From assembly GCF_015832195.1 (NCBI RefSeq), contig NC_052017.1:52774652-52838651 (forward strand): 64,000 nt of DNA. The letters run 5' to 3'. This stretch comes from Motacilla alba alba. Its lineage: Eukaryota; Chordata; Aves; Passeriformes; Motacillidae. The notes below the pieces were generated by a model. It was given only the letters and a program-made list of their open reading frames with translations. It searched no databases and was not told the origin of the DNA. Position numbers and translations under genes: made by a program. Positions 60,786-64,000 of the stretch are shown here, piece after piece; within the stretch, counting starts at the first letter, position 1, and every line of letters begins with the position of its first letter.

Positions 60786-63700
60786 ATGAAGGGATAAATA
60801 TTGCAATACTGAAAAGTTGTTTTTCCTTCTTTTCATTCGTAGTCTTTATGTGGGAACAAGGTTATTATACATTCAAACCTTCTGCAGGAAATGGAACTGA
60901 GTTCTTTTCATATATTATAAATCTTTTCCATGAAACTTTGGACTAGGCTCCAGAAGAATTCAAATTTTGAGTGCTTTCCACTCAGTAAAAACCCCTTATG
61001 CATGTCTTAAGTATCCACACAGTCTGACACAAATAATCTTCACTGACCAAGTACAACTATCTGAAGTAGGAAAAGAGCATACACTCCCATTTAAAAGAAA
61101 TTTACTCCACAAACTGAGGAGAAAAATGAGATACCCTAACAAGATGGTGTGGTTGTACCAGGAGACTGGGCTGTCCTGAGAGACACATGTAGGTGACAGC
61201 ACAGTCACCACAGGAAGTCAGGCAGCATGAGGAGGACCCAACGCAGAGGAGGGCTTGGGGGATATGAAGAGGCTTCAGCTCTGGCCTTTTGTGAAGAAAC
61301 ACTCTCACACGTGTTTGAATACTGCATCATTTCAGCAGAGAGGGAAAGGCTTCCAAGCTGCACAATTATGCTATTGTAATCACAAAGCACAGGCCAAATT
61401 AGACAGAGCAGCTCTGTTTTCCTGAATCTGGTTTTATAAGCTACATTCTAGCAGTGCTCCATTACGCTGCTATGCAGAAGTGTCTGGCATTGTTTCCATC
61501 ACAAACAAATCTTTATGTCCTAAATTCATGCTAGACGGAAACTTGGCTTCCATGGCACAAACCTAAGAATTACATTTGTTTGTTTAAACAAATTTGAGGG
61601 AAAACATACTTGGCCATCTTTGAGTTATATGATGACAAGATGATTTAGATCTCCCATAAAAGATATAATTATTTTTTTCTCCTTACGCCAAACAATGATG
61701 CTTTCTTATAGCTGGACAGTTGCTGGCTAGGAGTACAAACCTATTGAGAAAAGCCAACTCTCAGCTGTATTGATTAGGACAGCAGATGCTGAGCACCTCA
61801 CAGGATGTGGTTCTTCCTTTGGAAAAGTGAGGACAAAGGTTTATCTCCTACATTTATAAGACTGCATTTTTATTTCACTGATGCTTCTTTGTGTAAAGCC
61901 AAATTAGAATTGAGGTACTTACACTGTATTTGGTAGTATTGGAACTATTTTATCTTCCCTAAACAGTGCCTATTTACAAACTATTATAATAATACATCCT
62001 TGAAAGGAAACATCCTAAGATAAAATCAAAATATGTAAGAAATGCAACCAAAGCTCAGTTTTTCACTTTTACCCATCAAATGATAACTTATGCTCATGCA
62101 AATACAATCAAAAGAAAATGAGGATGACATTCTGCACCCAGCATCAAAAAAATCAGAACTTTGGGTCATTGAAGGGATACATAAAATTTTTTACTGATGT
62201 CTTTATAGAATAAAATGCCTTATGTCACTTAGTTAAGCAAATCGTCCCTCAGAGAAAAAAACTGTGTCTAAATGTATTAATAATTTTCTGTGTATGGAGC
62301 AGAAGTTTTATCATTTTGGGTTATCTACATGATTTCATATATTAATTCAATTCCACTAATAACTGGCACAGAAGTATCATGGAGAAATAGACAAAATTCT
62401 AAATAATTAATAAAGCTTTTTCTGAAACAAGTGGCAAAAGCAATCTTAGTAAATGCTTCATTATCATTCCACCTTTATTATCTCCTTCATTTTTTACCAC
62501 CTTCATTTTATCTTCATTCAGTTGTGATCTTGACTCTACAAGGCTGTATCAAAGGGAAAGATAAACACGTCCTACACAGAACAAGCAAATACATATTCTC
62601 AGAGAAGCATACTTCATAATGCTAGGAACAGGCGCCTTTGAATACATTGTAGCCCTTCTTCTTTTGAATGTCATGTACCGACATGACATTCCGACTTCTT
62701 TTGAACCGACATGTACCTTTAAAAACCATTAAGTCTGAAGACAATAAAAGCATATTTAGACAACAGAAGCAATAATTTAAAATTTTTAAAATATGTAACT
62801 TCTCATGAAAAGCTGGAGCTCTTCTCCTTTACTGAAATCAAGTCTGTATTGTGCAGGTATAAGCAGGACAACCATGCAGTTCTTCATCACCTGGGCCTTG
62901 ACTGAGAACCTTCTCATTTGGGAAGATTCTCACAAACCACTCTTTATAACTCAGCAAGACCTACCAACTAATTGCCTTTTCCATATTATCTATTAAGCTT
63001 TGATTTCCAGTACTAAATATTTGTTCTTGGCAGACTCAGAGGAACTCAGAAACCCAAAAATCCAGATTAAATAAACCATTACATGCATAGACACCTGCTA
63101 CACTCTGGCATACCATTAACACAGAGTCAAGCCTCAACAAATTACTTTGTTTGCTCATTGTTGAGTTTAAGCAAGTGCTTGCCATCTAAAATAAATTCTG
63201 AGCAGTTTCCACTAGGGAGTTATTTGTTCTTAATGTCATCATTCACTACAACATTGGCCATAAGTGGATTTTCCATCCTGTCTAGATTGTAGTTTACTTC
63301 GTCAAAGTAATTATCCATTACTCCCATGTATACACATTTGTTTACAAGTTCCATACCAAATGCTTCTTTCTAAACTGAAGTGATGGCCTTTGCTGAAGAC
63401 AAACCAAACAATGAGTTAGACAGAAGAAATATACTGGTAGTCACTGAAACTCTCACAGTTGAAGGATCTTCAAGGCAGACATGCAATTGCTTTTGGAAAT
63501 TAAGAAGGAAATTAAGAAGCTGGATGGTGAGCTAAGAAACTGACATTATCAAAGAAAGGACCTTGCAAGATGTTTACAAAAGTTTACTGAACTTTTCCAA
63601 TTCACTAAGGATCACCTGGACCTTCCACTAGGCTTACAAACACCTTTCTAAATTTGCTGGGTCCTCCACATTTCTCTGACTTTGGGATACATACCACACA

Positions 63701-64000
63701 CCCTTCCCCTAGCAAAGGCAACACCTCTACATCTCACCAGCTTAAGGTGAAAAAGCAACTTATAGTCAACTTCTTCTCAGTGCTACAACCTTAACAAGTA
63801 CCAAGAAGCATGTTTTACTCATCAACTGAAAACACTGAGTCTCGTTCTTCCTCCCTGGAACTTTCTTATATTCCACTATTTTTTCTGGCTTCCTTCTACT
63901 AAGAAATGCCACAGATCTTCTTTTCAAGAATCAGTCTTTAGTTGACTTCTCTGAACTTCTACCACTAACAACCATCCCTTTCAGAAATTGTCTTTGTCCC
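60786..64000. other. No gene recognised
   Basis: AT-rich unique DNA to the window end. It has a perfect small palindrome with local duplication at 62658-62717. No frame exceeds 71 codons with any recognised content. Confidence 0.55.
62658..62717. repeat. Perfect 10-bp palindrome with local direct duplication
   Basis: AATGTCATGT (62667-62676) and its complement ACATGACATT (62681-62690) flank ACCG. CTTCTTTTGAA occurs at 62658-62668 and again at 62695-62705, followed by ACCGACATGTACC that reuses the palindrome's words. Confidence 0.85.

Overview
This window looks like bird nuclear DNA, most likely from a songbird or a near relative. It is AT-rich, contains only short open reading frames, and its recognisable repeats are almost all CR1 LINEs (the dominant non-LTR retrotransposon of birds and reptiles) and avian endogenous-retrovirus LTRs. 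Two LTR types match families I associate with passerine and other avian ERVL-like elements. I found no bacterial, plasmid or phage features, no rRNA or tRNA, and no CRISPR array.

I recognise no protein-coding gene. The open frames are about the number and length expected by chance in AT-rich DNA. The longest ones are either antisense to a CR1 or show no family signature. The window is best read as a gene desert or the inside of a very long intron. A few frames with coding-like features are listed as findings, not as genes.

Layout: 1-2290 unique AT-rich DNA; about 2290-3735 a degenerate CR1 with an internal deletion; 3736-10200 unique; 10206-10800 a solo ERVL-like LTR with near-perfect target duplications; 10806-22974 unique, with a G-rich tract, A-rich tracts and a C/EBP-like dyad; 22975-23390 an old minus-strand CR1; 23624-23924 a degenerate minisatellite of about 57 bp units; 24590-25112 a CR1 3' end; 25440-25660 and 26950-27160 possible regulatory patches; 29125-29413 an internally deleted ERVL-like LTR; 37563-38247 a GC- and CpG-rich solo LTR on the minus strand with a 6-bp near-duplication; 39415-40114 a 5'-truncated ERVL-like LTR; 41122-41212 a G/T tract with quadruplex potential; 42379-42446 a CR1 tail; 44876-45840 a CR1 reverse-transcriptase C-terminal fragment; 46441-47036 microsatellites including a pentanucleotide array of about 150 bp; 47037-60560 mostly unique with a TA/TG microsatellite at 56673-56767; 60560-60785 a CR1 3' end; then unique DNA to 64000.

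None of the mobile elements looks capable of moving by itself. Both CR1 copies that retain reverse-transcriptase sequence have lost catalytic residues, and no LTR is joined to recognisable retroviral gag, pol or env. I did not find a novel gene system. The most interesting signals are the CpG-rich young-looking LTR, the deletion histories of the LTRs, the minisatellite, several exact dyads, and a few candidate conserved noncoding patches that need alignment to test.
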